A stretch of DNA of 53,739 nt from an uncultured Mucilaginibacter sp. (GTDB lineage Bacteria; Bacteroidota; Bacteroidia; Sphingobacteriales; Sphingobacteriaceae), in contig NZ_CAMLOV010000016.1 of the NCBI RefSeq assembly GCF_946481715.1, positions 1 through 53,739 of the forward strand, read 5' to 3'. The stretch's first letter is position 1, and each line of letters opens with the position of its first letter. The notes under the pieces were generated by a model. The model was not told where the DNA came from, searched no databases, and saw only the letters and a program-made list of their open reading frames with translations. A program made the translations under genes and the position numbers. Below are positions 43,792-51,408 of the stretch, one piece after another.

Positions 43792-43823
43792 ATCTATTAA
43801 ACAAATATAGAACAGGCGGCCAA

Positions 43824-44183
43824 TTAATTCCCTGCTTCCTTTATTTCTGCCTGTAACTTTTTGGGGAGGCTTTTCAATACCAATTGGTACGAATCGTCTA
43901 TCATTTGGCAAAGCTGCTTGCGGGTAAGTGCCCCGCCCATAAAAACGGTGTTCCAATGCACTTTGCTCATGTGGTAACCGGGCTGCACCTCGGTATACTG
44001 CTCCCTTAACTCTATGGCCCGCTCAGGGTCGCATTTGGCATTAAAGTGGCGTCCGTCCTCCAAGCTGGCCAGTAAAAACATTTTGCCGCCCACTTTAAAC
44101 ACCATCGTGTCTTCTCCAAAAGGGAATCCCTCTTCTACAGCAGGCAAAGCAAGGCAGTAATCGCGTAACTCTTCAATATTCAA
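43824..44183 (-). CDS. MmcQ/YjbR-family protein
   Basis: Small cytosolic protein of 119 residues that fills the whole YjbR fold: opening EELRDYCLALPAVEEGFPFGEDTMVFKVGGKMF, then LLASLEDGRHFNAKCDPERAIELREQY and HWNTVFMGG. The fold resembles a CyaY-like or DNA-binding domain but no activity is established. The next gene on the strand starts 32 nt downstream, and the upstream barrel gene ends 2 nt before its start. Confidence 0.88.
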   Translation of the reverse strand: MNIEELRDYCLALPAVEEGFPFGEDTMVFKVGGKMFLLASLEDGRHFNAKCDPERAIELREQYTEVQPGYHMSKVHWNTVFMGGALTRKQLCQMIDDSYQLVLKSLPKKLQAEIKEAGN

Positions 44184-44184
44184 C

Positions 44185-44904
44185 TCAATTCCCTTTTATC
44201 GATTTATCGTAAGCGTGTTCGGTACCGAAGTTATATTTAAACCCAATGGTGATGTGGCGGTATTGATCGGGTGCGTTGTTTTTAAATATTGAGGTTGGGT
44301 CTTCGTAGCCGTCCAGCCCCTCGCCGAACGTTACATAATGTTGATAGCCTATATCAATACCAAATTTTGGCACACCGTAATAATCGTATATTTTAAACTC
44401 ATAGCCGAAGCGTACAGGCACAATAACGTTTACAGATTTATCTTTCCCCGGGAAGCGGTACGTAGGGTCAAGTAGGCTATAACGGTTGGTTTTTACATCG
44501 TTAAAGATTGCTCCCACGCCTATGCCCCCGTAAAAGTTTTTGATGATGTTTAAAAAATCGCTTCGGTAATAATCGATTGCATCACCCAACTGGTAGTCTA
44601 CATGCAGCATCAGCGCTTTGTATTTATTTTCGAATTTCCGGGTATCTTTATCAATAACAACATTGTCCCCGCCACCTTTTAGCTTTCCTACCTGAAATTC
44701 TAATACTACAGGCACATAAGGGTTGTAATAATAGATAAAGCTGGCATTAAAGGCCTTATCATTATATGCTTTTTTTAAATCGGCAAGCGGATGCACAATA
44801 CCGCCCCCGATGCCGAAGCCAAATGAATTATAATTGTAGCCACCCTGTGCTTTTGCAGCAAAACAAGCAAATGTAACGGCGATCAATAATATGTACTTTT
44901 TCAA
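44185..44904 (-). CDS. Outer-membrane beta-barrel protein (TTG start)
   Basis: Exported protein of 239 residues, predicted to form a small barrel. The frame is open to a GTG at 44937, but the TTG at 44904 opens a textbook signal peptide (MKKYILLIAVTFACFAAKAQ) and I prefer it. The mature part shows alternating hydrophobic strands ending in aromatic residues (GYNYNSFGFGIGGGIVHPLADLKKAYND, HITIGFKYNFG). No family name can be given beyond barrel-type. First gene of the minus-strand run to the rhomboid. Confidence 0.8.
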   Translation of the reverse strand: MKKYILLIAVTFACFAAKAQGGYNYNSFGFGIGGGIVHPLADLKKAYNDKAFNASFIYYYNPYVPVVLEFQVGKLKGGGDNVVIDKDTRKFENKYKALMLHVDYQLGDAIDYYRSDFLNIIKNFYGGIGVGAIFNDVKTNRYSLLDPTYRFPGKDKSVNVIVPVRFGYEFKIYDYYGVPKFGIDIGYQHYVTFGEGLDGYEDPTSIFKNNAPDQYRHITIGFKYNFGTEHAYDKSIKGN

Positions 44905-44979
44905 AATAATTAAATTAAGATTATCACAATTTTGCACATCGGCACCTTTTACAAAATATTTTACTAATATAGGTTTTAT

Positions 44980-46257
44980 ATGGATTTTAACACACGGCTA
45001 ACTTATACCGTTACCGAAAGATTTTTACGGTACGTAACGATAGATACACAATCGGACCCGGCATCGCCCACATGTCCCTCTACCGAAAAACAGAAGGACC
45101 TTGGGCGGCTTTTAGTAAAAGAGCTATTAAACATCGGCGTTGCCGATGCTCACCTGGACGAATTTGGTTACGTGTATGCCAGCATACCTGCCAATACGAA
45201 CAAACAGGATGTGCCCGTGATTTGTTTTTGCTCGCATATGGATACCGCACCCGATTGCAGCGGTAAGGATGTGAAGCCTTTGGTGCATTTAAATTACACG
45301 GGGGCAGACATTGTGTTGCCGGATGACAGTACACAGGTTTTGCGCATGGCGGAGCACCCCGACCTGAAAAACCAGGCAGGCAATGATATCATCACAGCAT
45401 CGGGCACGACCCTTTTGGGTGCCGATAATAAGGCCGGAGTGGCCGAAATAATGGATGCTTGTTACCAGCTCATCAACCACCCCGACATAAAGCATGGCGT
45501 GGTAAAAATATTGTTTACCCCCGATGAAGAGATTGGCAGAGGTGTTGATAAAGCGGATGTAGAAAAAATTGGAGCTTTTGCATGCTACACGATAGATGGC
45601 GAGAGCGCGGGCAATATGGAAAATGAAACGTTCTCGGCAGATGGCGCAAGGCTCACCATCAACGGGGTAAGCTCGCACCCCGGCTTTGCCAAGGGTAAAA
45701 TGGAGAGTGCTATAAAAATTGCCGGATTAATTGTTGCCGCTCTCCCTGATGAGTTATCGCCCGAAGGCACTGAGGGCATGCAGGGTTTTGTGCACCCTGT
45801 AGATATAGCCGGACATGTGGAAACCGCTACCATTGATTTTATTATCCGTGATTTTGAGGACGAACAATTGGCAAGCCATGCGAATACCATTAAGGAGGTA
45901 GCCGAAGAGGTATTGAAGAACTTCCCGAATAGCACTTATACCCTCGATGTAAAGCCCCAATACCGCAACATGAAGAATGTACTGGCGCAGCATCCGCAGA
46001 TTGTAGAATATGGCTTGGAAGCCATCCGCCGTGCAGGCATGCAGCCAAAGCTTTGTAGTATCCGTGGCGGCACGGATGGCTCGAGGCTATCGTTTATGGG
46101 CCTGCCTACCCCCAATATTTTTGCAGGCGAGCATGCTTTCCATGGTAAGCAGGAATGGGTAAGCGTACAGGATATGCAAAAAGCGGTAAACACTATATTG
46201 CATTTATGCAGCATTTGGGAAGAGAAGGCGCCTAGCCAAAAAGGCAAGCAAATATAA
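44980..46257 (+). CDS. pepT: Peptidase T (tripeptide aminopeptidase)
   Basis: Cytosolic M20B di-zinc aminopeptidase of 425 residues removing the N-terminal residue of tripeptides. Motifs: first zinc pair His86-x-Asp88 (SHMDTAP), bridging Asp in LLGADNKAG, catalytic Glu pair in TPDEEIGRG, Asp in TIDGE, and final His in AGEHAFHGKQEW. The lid domain carries GVSSHPGFAKGKMESAI. Length and motif order agree with E. coli PepT. Divergent from the barrel gene and convergent with hflX. Provides amino acids from peptides, including cell-wall-derived ones. Confidence 0.96.
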   Translation: MDFNTRLTYTVTERFLRYVTIDTQSDPASPTCPSTEKQKDLGRLLVKELLNIGVADAHLDEFGYVYASIPANTNKQDVPVICFCSHMDTAPDCSGKDVKPLVHLNYTGADIVLPDDSTQVLRMAEHPDLKNQAGNDIITASGTTLLGADNKAGVAEIMDACYQLINHPDIKHGVVKILFTPDEEIGRGVDKADVEKIGAFACYTIDGESAGNMENETFSADGARLTINGVSSHPGFAKGKMESAIKIAGLIVAALPDELSPEGTEGMQGFVHPVDIAGHVETATIDFIIRDFEDEQLASHANTIKEVAEEVLKNFPNSTYTLDVKPQYRNMKNVLAQHPQIVEYGLEAIRRAGMQPKLCSIRGGTDGSRLSFMGLPTPNIFAGEHAFHGKQEWVSVQDMQKAVNTILHLCSIWEEKAPSQKGKQI

Positions 46258-46298
46258 ACGCCGGATATAGAAGCACTTTCCACTTCAATATCCGGCGT
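46258..46298. terminator. 11-bp perfect hairpin between pepT and hflX
   Basis: ACGCCGGATAT (46258-46268), a 19-nt loop, then ATATCCGGCGT (46288-46298). It begins one base after the pepT stop and lies 22 nt from the hflX stop. GC-rich stem suits a bidirectional end; the U-tract is weak (GATATTTT). Confidence 0.6.
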
Positions 46299-46319
46299 TC
46301 GGTGTTCGATATTTTACTC

Positions 46320-47504
46320 TTAATAAAGCAAATTATCGTACGGGTAACGCTCTGTATGGATCGTCTTCACCGCGTCGTACAGCATCGTTTTAAATTCCTC
46401 CACGTTCTCTTTTTGGGTGGCGGAGATAAATATCGCCGGGGCATTATTCTTTGCCATCCAGCTGTGGTTAAAGTCGTCCATGGTTAACGGGGTGTCTTTA
46501 ATATCTATGTTGTGGTCGGCAGGGTTAAACGCATCTATCTTGTTGAAGACAGTGATGGTCTTTTTATCAACCACTTTCAAATCCTTCAAGGTTTCATTGA
46601 CTGTACGTATCTGGTCCTCAAAAGTAGGGTGTGAAATATCCACCACATGGATCAGGATATCTGCCTCGCGCACCTCATCCAGGGTAGATTTGAAACACTC
46701 TACCAAATGGTGCGGCAATTTGCGGATAAACCCAACCGTATCTGACAATAAAAACGGCACATTCTCTATAACCACCTTGCGCACAGTTGTATCCAGCGTG
46801 GCAAACAGCTTGTTCTCGGCAAACACATCCGATTTTGCCAGCATGTTCATGATGGTAGATTTCCCCACGTTGGTGTATCCCACCAAAGCCACACGTATTA
46901 GTTGCTGGCGGTTTTTGCGCTGGGTTTCATTTTGGCGGTCGATAAGTTTAAGTCGTTCTTTGAGCAGGGAGATCTTATTCAGGATCAAACGCCTGTCGGT
47001 CTCTATCTGGCTTTCACCCGGGCCGCGCATACCAATACCGCCTTTTTGGCGCTCTAAGTGCGTCCATAGGCGAGTCAAACGGGGCAACAGGTATTGCAAC
47101 TGTGCCAATTCCACCTGTGTTTTGGCTTGTGCCGTTTGGGCACGGCCTGCAAAAATATCAAGGATGAGGTTGCTCCTGTCAAGTATCTTCACCTGCAGTT
47201 CGCGCTCTATATTACGTAATTGTGATGGCGTAAGTTCATCATCAAAAACAACAATGTCTATCTCTTCGGCAACAACGTATTCTTTTATTTCTTCCAGTTT
47301 ACCGGTGCCGACAAAGGTAGATCGTTCTGGCCGCTGTAATTTTTGGGTAAAGGTTTTCACGGTGAGGCCGCCGGCAGTGGCAACCAAAAACTCTAATTCC
47401 TCTAAGTATTCTTTTTCGCGTGCCTCGGTTTCGTTTGGTGTTATTACACCCACCAGCACAACTTTTTCCTGCTTCACAGCAGTATCATAAAATTTCTGTT
47501 TCAT
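46320..47504 (-). CDS. hflX: GTPase HflX
   Basis: Ribosome-associated GTPase of 394 residues that splits stalled ribosomes under stress. The N-terminal HflX domain (TVKTFTQKLQRPERSTFVGTGKLEEIKEYV, GRAQTAQAKTQVELAQLQYLLPRL, GGIGMRGPGE) is followed by the G domain: G1 GYTNVGKST, G3 DTVGFIRKLP, G4 NKID. These motifs are diagnostic. Reads in the same direction as trpC, 234 nt upstream, and is likely a separate unit. The start ATG at 47504 is preceded by no clear ribosome-binding site, as usual in this group. Confidence 0.96.
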   Translation of the reverse strand: MKQKFYDTAVKQEKVVLVGVITPNETEAREKEYLEELEFLVATAGGLTVKTFTQKLQRPERSTFVGTGKLEEIKEYVVAEEIDIVVFDDELTPSQLRNIERELQVKILDRSNLILDIFAGRAQTAQAKTQVELAQLQYLLPRLTRLWTHLERQKGGIGMRGPGESQIETDRRLILNKISLLKERLKLIDRQNETQRKNRQQLIRVALVGYTNVGKSTIMNMLAKSDVFAENKLFATLDTTVRKVVIENVPFLLSDTVGFIRKLPHHLVECFKSTLDEVREADILIHVVDISHPTFEDQIRTVNETLKDLKVVDKKTITVFNKIDAFNPADHNIDIKDTPLTMDDFNHSWMAKNNAPAIFISATQKENVEEFKTMLYDAVKTIHTERYPYDNLLY

Positions 47505-47529
47505 AAATCAATATAAAGATACGCGGATT

Positions 47530-47616
47530 TACGCATTTATGCGTACGGCGTATTCGGTAAAACAATAGTAAAGCGGCCAATATTGCCGGCTGCATGGATA
47601 CACCGGGTAACCGGTG
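47530..47616. repeat. Two small dyads in the 234-nt gap between trpC and hflX
   Basis: TACGCAT-TT-ATGCGTA (47530-47545) and CACCGG-GTAA-CCGGTG (47601-47616). A TACCTTTG box lies at 47670-47663 on the minus strand and may be the hflX promoter, with a long leader of about 155 nt containing both dyads. Nothing else recognised in the gap. Confidence 0.4.
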
Positions 47617-47738
47617 AATGATGTGGAGTGTTTGAGAATTACATTTTTTATTGGTAGTGCGGCAAAGGTAATGTTTTTGCAGGGAAAGAAAAAATTGGGT
47701 GTATGGCTATCGTTTGACGAATAAATATTTAAACAATT

Positions 47739-48521
47739 CTACAAACCCTTCACAAACTCATGCATTGCCTTACCGGGGTCTGCCTGTTTCATAAAATTCT
47801 CGCCGATAAGGAAACCCTGGAACCCAACTTTCTTCAAGTCCTTAATGGTTTGTGTATCGCTAATGGCGCTTTCAGATATCTTTAAAAATTCGTTGGGGAT
47901 ATGGTCCACCAGATCGTAGGAGTTTTGTACCGACACCGTAAAATCGGCCAGGTTGCGGTTGTTTACGCCAATGGCATCCAGGTTGGTATCTATGCTGCGC
48001 TCCAGCTCTTCTAAATTATGCACCTCCAGCAACACATTCAGTTCCAGGCTTTTGGCCAGGGCGGCTAATCTCTTTATCTCTGCGGGGGTAAGTATCGCGG
48101 CAATTAATAAGATAATATCGGCACCCAAGGCTTTAGCTTCTACAATTTGATATTCATCTATCATAAAATCCTTACGCAGCACCGGGATGGTGTTGGCGCG
48201 CCGGGCACGCTTCAGATCCAGCTTACGCCCACCGAAGAAGTTCCGGTCGGTAAGTACGGATAACGCTGAAGCGCCTGCATCGGCGTACTGTTTGGTTACC
48301 TCTTTTACAAGCGCTTCATCGTTGATGATACCTTTTGATGGAGATTTACGCTTAAACTCCGCAATGATGCCGGTACGCTCGGGCGCCAATAAAAAATCTT
48401 TTAAAGAATACGTTTCCCGGTGGAAATATTCAGATTCCTCCAGTTCGATGTAAGTGGTTTCGCGCTTATCGCGGGCCACTTCTTTCTTTTTGTATGCTAC
48501 TATTTTATCGAGTATGTTCAT
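47739..48521 (-). CDS. trpC: Indole-3-glycerol-phosphate synthase
   Basis: Cytosolic (beta/alpha)8 enzyme of 260 residues that closes the indole ring in tryptophan synthesis. Motifs: EFKRKSPSKGIIN with the catalytic lysine, VLTDRNFFGG, LRKDFMIDEYQI with another catalytic lysine, LLEVHNLEEL, GVNNRNL, and SESAISD. Single-function form, no TrpF fusion. Third gene of the trpE-trpG-trpC unit. The gap to trpG (48 nt) contains a GC hairpin, and trpD, expected between G and C in related genomes, is missing. Confidence 0.96.
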   Translation of the reverse strand: MNILDKIVAYKKKEVARDKRETTYIELEESEYFHRETYSLKDFLLAPERTGIIAEFKRKSPSKGIINDEALVKEVTKQYADAGASALSVLTDRNFFGGRKLDLKRARRANTIPVLRKDFMIDEYQIVEAKALGADIILLIAAILTPAEIKRLAALAKSLELNVLLEVHNLEELERSIDTNLDAIGVNNRNLADFTVSVQNSYDLVDHIPNEFLKISESAISDTQTIKDLKKVGFQGFLIGENFMKQADPGKAMHEFVKGL

Positions 48522-48528
48522 GCCTCTA

Positions 48529-48544
48529 CCCCCCTGAAGGAGGG
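48529..48544. repeat. GC-rich hairpin between trpG and trpC
   Basis: CCCCCCT-GA-AGGAGGG, seven pairs with one mismatch. Related to the CCCTCT/AGAGGG hairpins at 26130-26148 and 49158-49171. On the + strand it is followed by ATTTTTG, but the genes lie on the other strand. Confidence 0.55.
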
Positions 48545-48569
48545 ATTTTTGCTTTTCAAAGTTAATAAT

Positions 48570-49139
48570 TTATCCTTTTAACCAGTTCTCCATCATTTCC
48601 TTACCGTATTCCGTCAGCACCGATTCCGGGTGGAACTGTACGCCGCGCACATCGTATTCTTTATGCCTTAAAGCCATTACCGAATTGTCGGCTTCATCAA
48701 TAGCGGTAACCTTAAGCACCTCGGGCAAGTCTTTTTCCACTACCCAGCTGTGGTAGCGGCCAACTTTAAAGCTCTGGGGCAAACCCAGGAAAAGCTGCTC
48801 GCTTTCATCCGTTACTTTTATGGGCGTGGCAATACCGTGCATAGGCTGCGGCAAGTTGTATAACCTGCCGCCAAAAACTTCGGCAATAGCCTGTTGACCA
48901 AGGCATACGCCAAAAATGCTTTTTGTTGGCGCATATTTTTCTATTACCTGCAGCAATAAGCCCGCTTCCGACGGGATGCCAGGCCCGGGCGAGAGGATGA
49001 TATGGCTATATGCATCCACATCCTCTACTTTAAACTGGTCGTTCCTCCAAACATCGCATTCCAGCCCAATTTCATTAACCAAATGCACCAGGTTATAGGT
49101 GAACGAATCGTAATTGTCTATTATTAATATATTGCTCAT
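48570..49139 (-). CDS. trpG: Anthranilate synthase glutaminase subunit
   Basis: Class-I glutamine amidotransferase of 189 residues that supplies ammonia to TrpE. Catalytic Cys is in GVCLGQQAIAEVFGG (about residue 80), and His-Glu in QFHPESVLTEYG near the C-terminus; the opening NILIIDNYDSFTYNLVHLV is typical. The protein ends directly after the GATase domain, so there is no TrpD fusion. Between trpE (55-nt gap, with a small hairpin) and trpC. TrpG and PabA are hard to separate by sequence; operon context decides for tryptophan. Confidence 0.95.
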   Translation of the reverse strand: MSNILIIDNYDSFTYNLVHLVNEIGLECDVWRNDQFKVEDVDAYSHIILSPGPGIPSEAGLLLQVIEKYAPTKSIFGVCLGQQAIAEVFGGRLYNLPQPMHGIATPIKVTDESEQLFLGLPQSFKVGRYHSWVVEKDLPEVLKVTAIDEADNSVMALRHKEYDVRGVQFHPESVLTEYGKEMMENWLKG

Positions 49140-49157
49140 GGCTTACAAACCCCTAAT

Positions 49158-49171
49158 CCCTCTCAAGAGGG
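49158..49171. repeat. Small hairpin between trpE and trpG
   Basis: CCCTCT-CA-AGAGGG. Same family of dispersed GC hairpins as at 26130 and 48529. Followed on the + strand by a T-rich run, but the genes are on the minus strand. Confidence 0.5.
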
Positions 49172-49194
49172 TAACTATAAATTTTTAACTAATT

Positions 49195-50604
49195 CTATAA
49201 CTCTGTTGCTAACTCTATCGCTTTCCTCAACGCGGCTATCTTATTATCTACTTCCTTCAACTCACTCTCCGCAACAGAGCCTGCTACTATGCCCGCACCT
49301 GCCTGGTAATGCAGGGTGTTGTTCTTGCTTAAAAACGAGCGGATCATAATAGCGTGGTTAAAATCGCCATTGAACCCTAAGTAACCAATAGCGCCGCTGT
49401 AAAAGCTACGTTTGGTTTTTTCGTTTTCGTCGATGATCTCCATAGCGCGGTATTTCGGCGCACCGCTTAGCGTGCCTGCCGGGAAAGTGTCTGCTACAAT
49501 TTTAAAAGAGGATACGCCCGGCTTTAACTGCCCGCTTACATGCGATACCAAATGGATAAGGTGCGAGTAATACTGCACTTCCTTAAATGCTTTTACGCTT
49601 ACCTGGCCGCAGTGGCGGCTAAGGTCGTTGCGAGCTAAGTCAACCAGCATTACGTGCTCGGCAGATTCTTTTGGGTCGGCTTCCAACTGGCGGGCTATCT
49701 CTGCATCTTTTTCATCATCGCCGCTACGTTTAAAGGTTCCGGCTATTGGGAAGATACTGGCAACACGGTTTTTTATGGTGATCTGTGCCTCCGGCGATGA
49801 CCCGAAAATCCTAAAATCGCCAAAATCGAAATAAAATAAATACGGCGAAGGGTTGATAGAGCGTAGCGCCCTGTACACGTTAAACTCATCGCCCAAAAAC
49901 TTACGAGAGAAAGCGCGGGAAGGCACTATCTGGAAAACATCGCCACGGTAAATGTGCGTTTTCATCTTCTCCACTATCGCTATAAATTCCTCGTTGGTTA
50001 AATTTGATTGCTCCGCTTCCTTGCTTTCAAAAGTATACTCCGGGAAGTTTTTGTTTTTGATAAGGTATTCCAATTTCTCCAGCCCATTGGTTTCGGGTTC
50101 GCCCACTACCTGGTTGTGGAAAATGTAGAGTTCGTTCTTAAAATGGTCAACCGCAATGATGTAACTGTAAATATGGTATTGCATTACCGGTATCTTGCGC
50201 GGGTTATCGGGGGTTACTTTCAGTTTAATCGTTTCGAAATGCTCTACCGCCTCGTGCGTAAAGTAGCCAAACAAACCATTGGAAATAATTTTGCCTGTTT
50301 GTGCATCCGTTTCAAAACGGCTTAAAAAGTTATTTATCTCGTCTGTTAGTTCAAACGTGCCGGGTGCGCTTACTTCGGTAGTGCCATCCGGGAATTTCTT
50401 TTTTAACTCATCATTGTCCAGCACAAAACCACTGATAGGCGAGCAGCAGATATAGCTTACGCTGTTTTCGCGGCTGTGGTAATCCGAGCTTTCCAGCAGC
50501 AACGAGTTTGGGAAAACATCGCGCAGCCGCAGGTAAATGCTCACCGGCGTGGTAGTATCTGCAAGCAGCTTTTTATGTGTTGTATTTATTTTAAAAGTTG
50601 TCAT
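49195..50604 (-). CDS. trpE: Anthranilate synthase component I
   Basis: Cytosolic chorismate-using enzyme of 469 residues; with TrpG it makes anthranilate, the first step to tryptophan. The tryptophan-feedback motif LLESSDYHS lies near the N-terminus. The catalytic core shows YRGDVFQIVPSRAFSRKF, SPEAQITIKNRVASIFPIAGTFKRSG, EHVMLVDLARNDLSRHCG, FPAGTLSGAPKYRAMEII and YQAGAGIVAGSVAESE. The frame opens at TTG 50625, inside the terminator U-tract region, so I choose the ATG at 50604, 17 nt after the terminator run. Transcription is governed by the leader attenuator just upstream. Confidence 0.96.
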   Translation of the reverse strand: MTTFKINTTHKKLLADTTTPVSIYLRLRDVFPNSLLLESSDYHSRENSVSYICCSPISGFVLDNDELKKKFPDGTTEVSAPGTFELTDEINNFLSRFETDAQTGKIISNGLFGYFTHEAVEHFETIKLKVTPDNPRKIPVMQYHIYSYIIAVDHFKNELYIFHNQVVGEPETNGLEKLEYLIKNKNFPEYTFESKEAEQSNLTNEEFIAIVEKMKTHIYRGDVFQIVPSRAFSRKFLGDEFNVYRALRSINPSPYLFYFDFGDFRIFGSSPEAQITIKNRVASIFPIAGTFKRSGDDEKDAEIARQLEADPKESAEHVMLVDLARNDLSRHCGQVSVKAFKEVQYYSHLIHLVSHVSGQLKPGVSSFKIVADTFPAGTLSGAPKYRAMEIIDENEKTKRSFYSGAIGYLGFNGDFNHAIMIRSFLSKNNTLHYQAGAGIVAGSVAESELKEVDNKIAALRKAIELATEL

Positions 50605-50620
50605 TTTCAATAGCTTATTA

Positions 50621-50657
50621 AACAAAAAAACCCGGCGAATTGGTGCTCGCCGGGTTT
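50621..50657 (-). terminator. trp attenuator (intrinsic terminator)
   Basis: On the minus strand: AAACCCGGCGA, an 8-nt loop GCACCAAT, then TCGCCGGGTTT, followed by TTTTGTTT. The 11-bp perfect GC-rich stem and U-tract are a strong Rho-independent terminator placed between the leader peptide stop (50678) and the trpE start (50604). Confidence 0.9.
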
Positions 50658-50677
50658 CAATATAGGTTTATATTTGA

Positions 50678-50758
50678 TTAGTGATTCATACAAAAAACCA
50701 TCCGGCTGCCAAAGTTTGTTTGGTGCCACCAATAGATATTGTTCAAAGTTTTTTTCAT
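50678..50758 (-). CDS. trpL: trp operon leader peptide with tandem Trp codons
   Basis: A 26-codon ORF below the size usually annotated: ATG at 50758, TAA at 50680-50678. It begins MKKTLNNIYWWHQ and ends RMVFCMNH. Two adjacent tryptophan codons (codons 10-11, 50731-50726) in a 26-residue peptide ahead of trpE are the hallmark of ribosome-stalling attenuation. Seven residues after the Trp pair, codons for Ser-Arg-Met-Val-Phe contain a segment able to pair with the 5' arm of the terminator (50706-50695). Starvation for charged tRNA-Trp would stall the ribosome and free that segment. The stop is 20 nt before the stem. Confidence 0.87.
   Translation of the reverse strand: MKKTLNNIYWWHQTNFGSRMVFCMNH
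50695..50706 (-). promoter_or_regulatory. Antiterminator segment inside the trp leader
   Basis: GCCG-gat-GGTTT (minus strand, 50706-50695) is complementary to AAACC-CGGC in the 5' arm of the terminator (50657-50649), with the three bases bulged. Pairing would prevent the terminator from forming. It begins about 20 nt after the second Trp codon, outside a stalled ribosome. Confidence 0.7.
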
Positions 50759-50768
50759 GATCGGGGAG

Positions 50769-50798
50769 CAAATTTATAAAGAATATTGAGATTGCAAA
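50769..50798 (-). promoter_or_regulatory. trp operon promoter
   Basis: On the minus strand, TTTG (50798-50795), an 18-nt spacer, and TAAATTTG (50776-50769) match the Bacteroidota consensus. Transcription should start near 50764, only about six nt before the leader ATG at 50758, so the leader message is almost leaderless. Confidence 0.7.
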
Positions 50799-50814
50799 CT
50801 TTTTCTGTTCTTTT

Positions 50815-51261
50815 TTAGCTACTCATGCCAAAAAGGGCGCGTTTGCTCTGCAAAATAGCCACAACAACCACTACCAGGGCCAGTGTATAAAATATGGCAA
50901 CCGTACGGTGCTTGCTTTCGGGTAGCAACTCTTTTTTAGATTTTGAATGCCCGATAGTGATCAATACAATGGCAAATATCATCATGCTGATATGTTCAAC
51001 CGTCCAATAGCGGGCTGTTGCTTCGTGCATGGTTTCTTTGGCAAATACTACAAACGGACTTATAAAATACAGCACCAGCCCTATTAAAAGCTGCGTATGG
51101 GCCGAAATTAAGGCAAACAGGTTAACCTTGCGGTTGCCTTCGGTATACTCTTTTTTACTAAGCCAGCCGGCGAACGATTGCAGGATAGCCAGCAGTAATA
51201 GTATCATTACGATATACCGGAAGCCGGAGTGGAGCAGCAGGAGGAATTTGTATAAAGCCAT
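50815..51261 (-). CDS. Small four-helix membrane protein, cytochrome b-like
   Basis: Inner-membrane protein of 148 residues with four predicted helices (about 5-30, 46-72, 86-108, 120-142). Histidines lie at membrane-helix positions: LLLHSGFRYIVMILL, ISAHTQLLIGLVLYF, VEHISMMIFAIVLITIGHSKSKK, a pattern compatible with haem ligation, which is why relatives are sometimes annotated as cytochrome B. This is inferred only. It lies upstream of the trp promoter, with its stop 17 nt from the -33 box, and is its own unit. Confidence 0.72.
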   Translation of the reverse strand: MALYKFLLLLHSGFRYIVMILLLLAILQSFAGWLSKKEYTEGNRKVNLFALISAHTQLLIGLVLYFISPFVVFAKETMHEATARYWTVEHISMMIFAIVLITIGHSKSKKELLPESKHRTVAIFYTLALVVVVVAILQSKRALFGMSS

Positions 51262-51408
51262 GGGTATGAAAATTTGGTTCGAATATAAGGATAAAAGTTT
51301 TTTTCGGATGCAGTTTGGATGTTTATTTACCCGCGAAATAACAGGGGAATTCCCGAGCTTTTTCGGTGTTTTTCTTTGTTTTTCTGTGCATTCCCTATGG
51401 AATTGACT

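Noticed and set aside
46417..47490. 357-codon plus-strand ORF opposite hflX
   Set aside because: Long only because of the codon pattern of hflX; no motif and no promoter, while hflX has all G-domain motifs.
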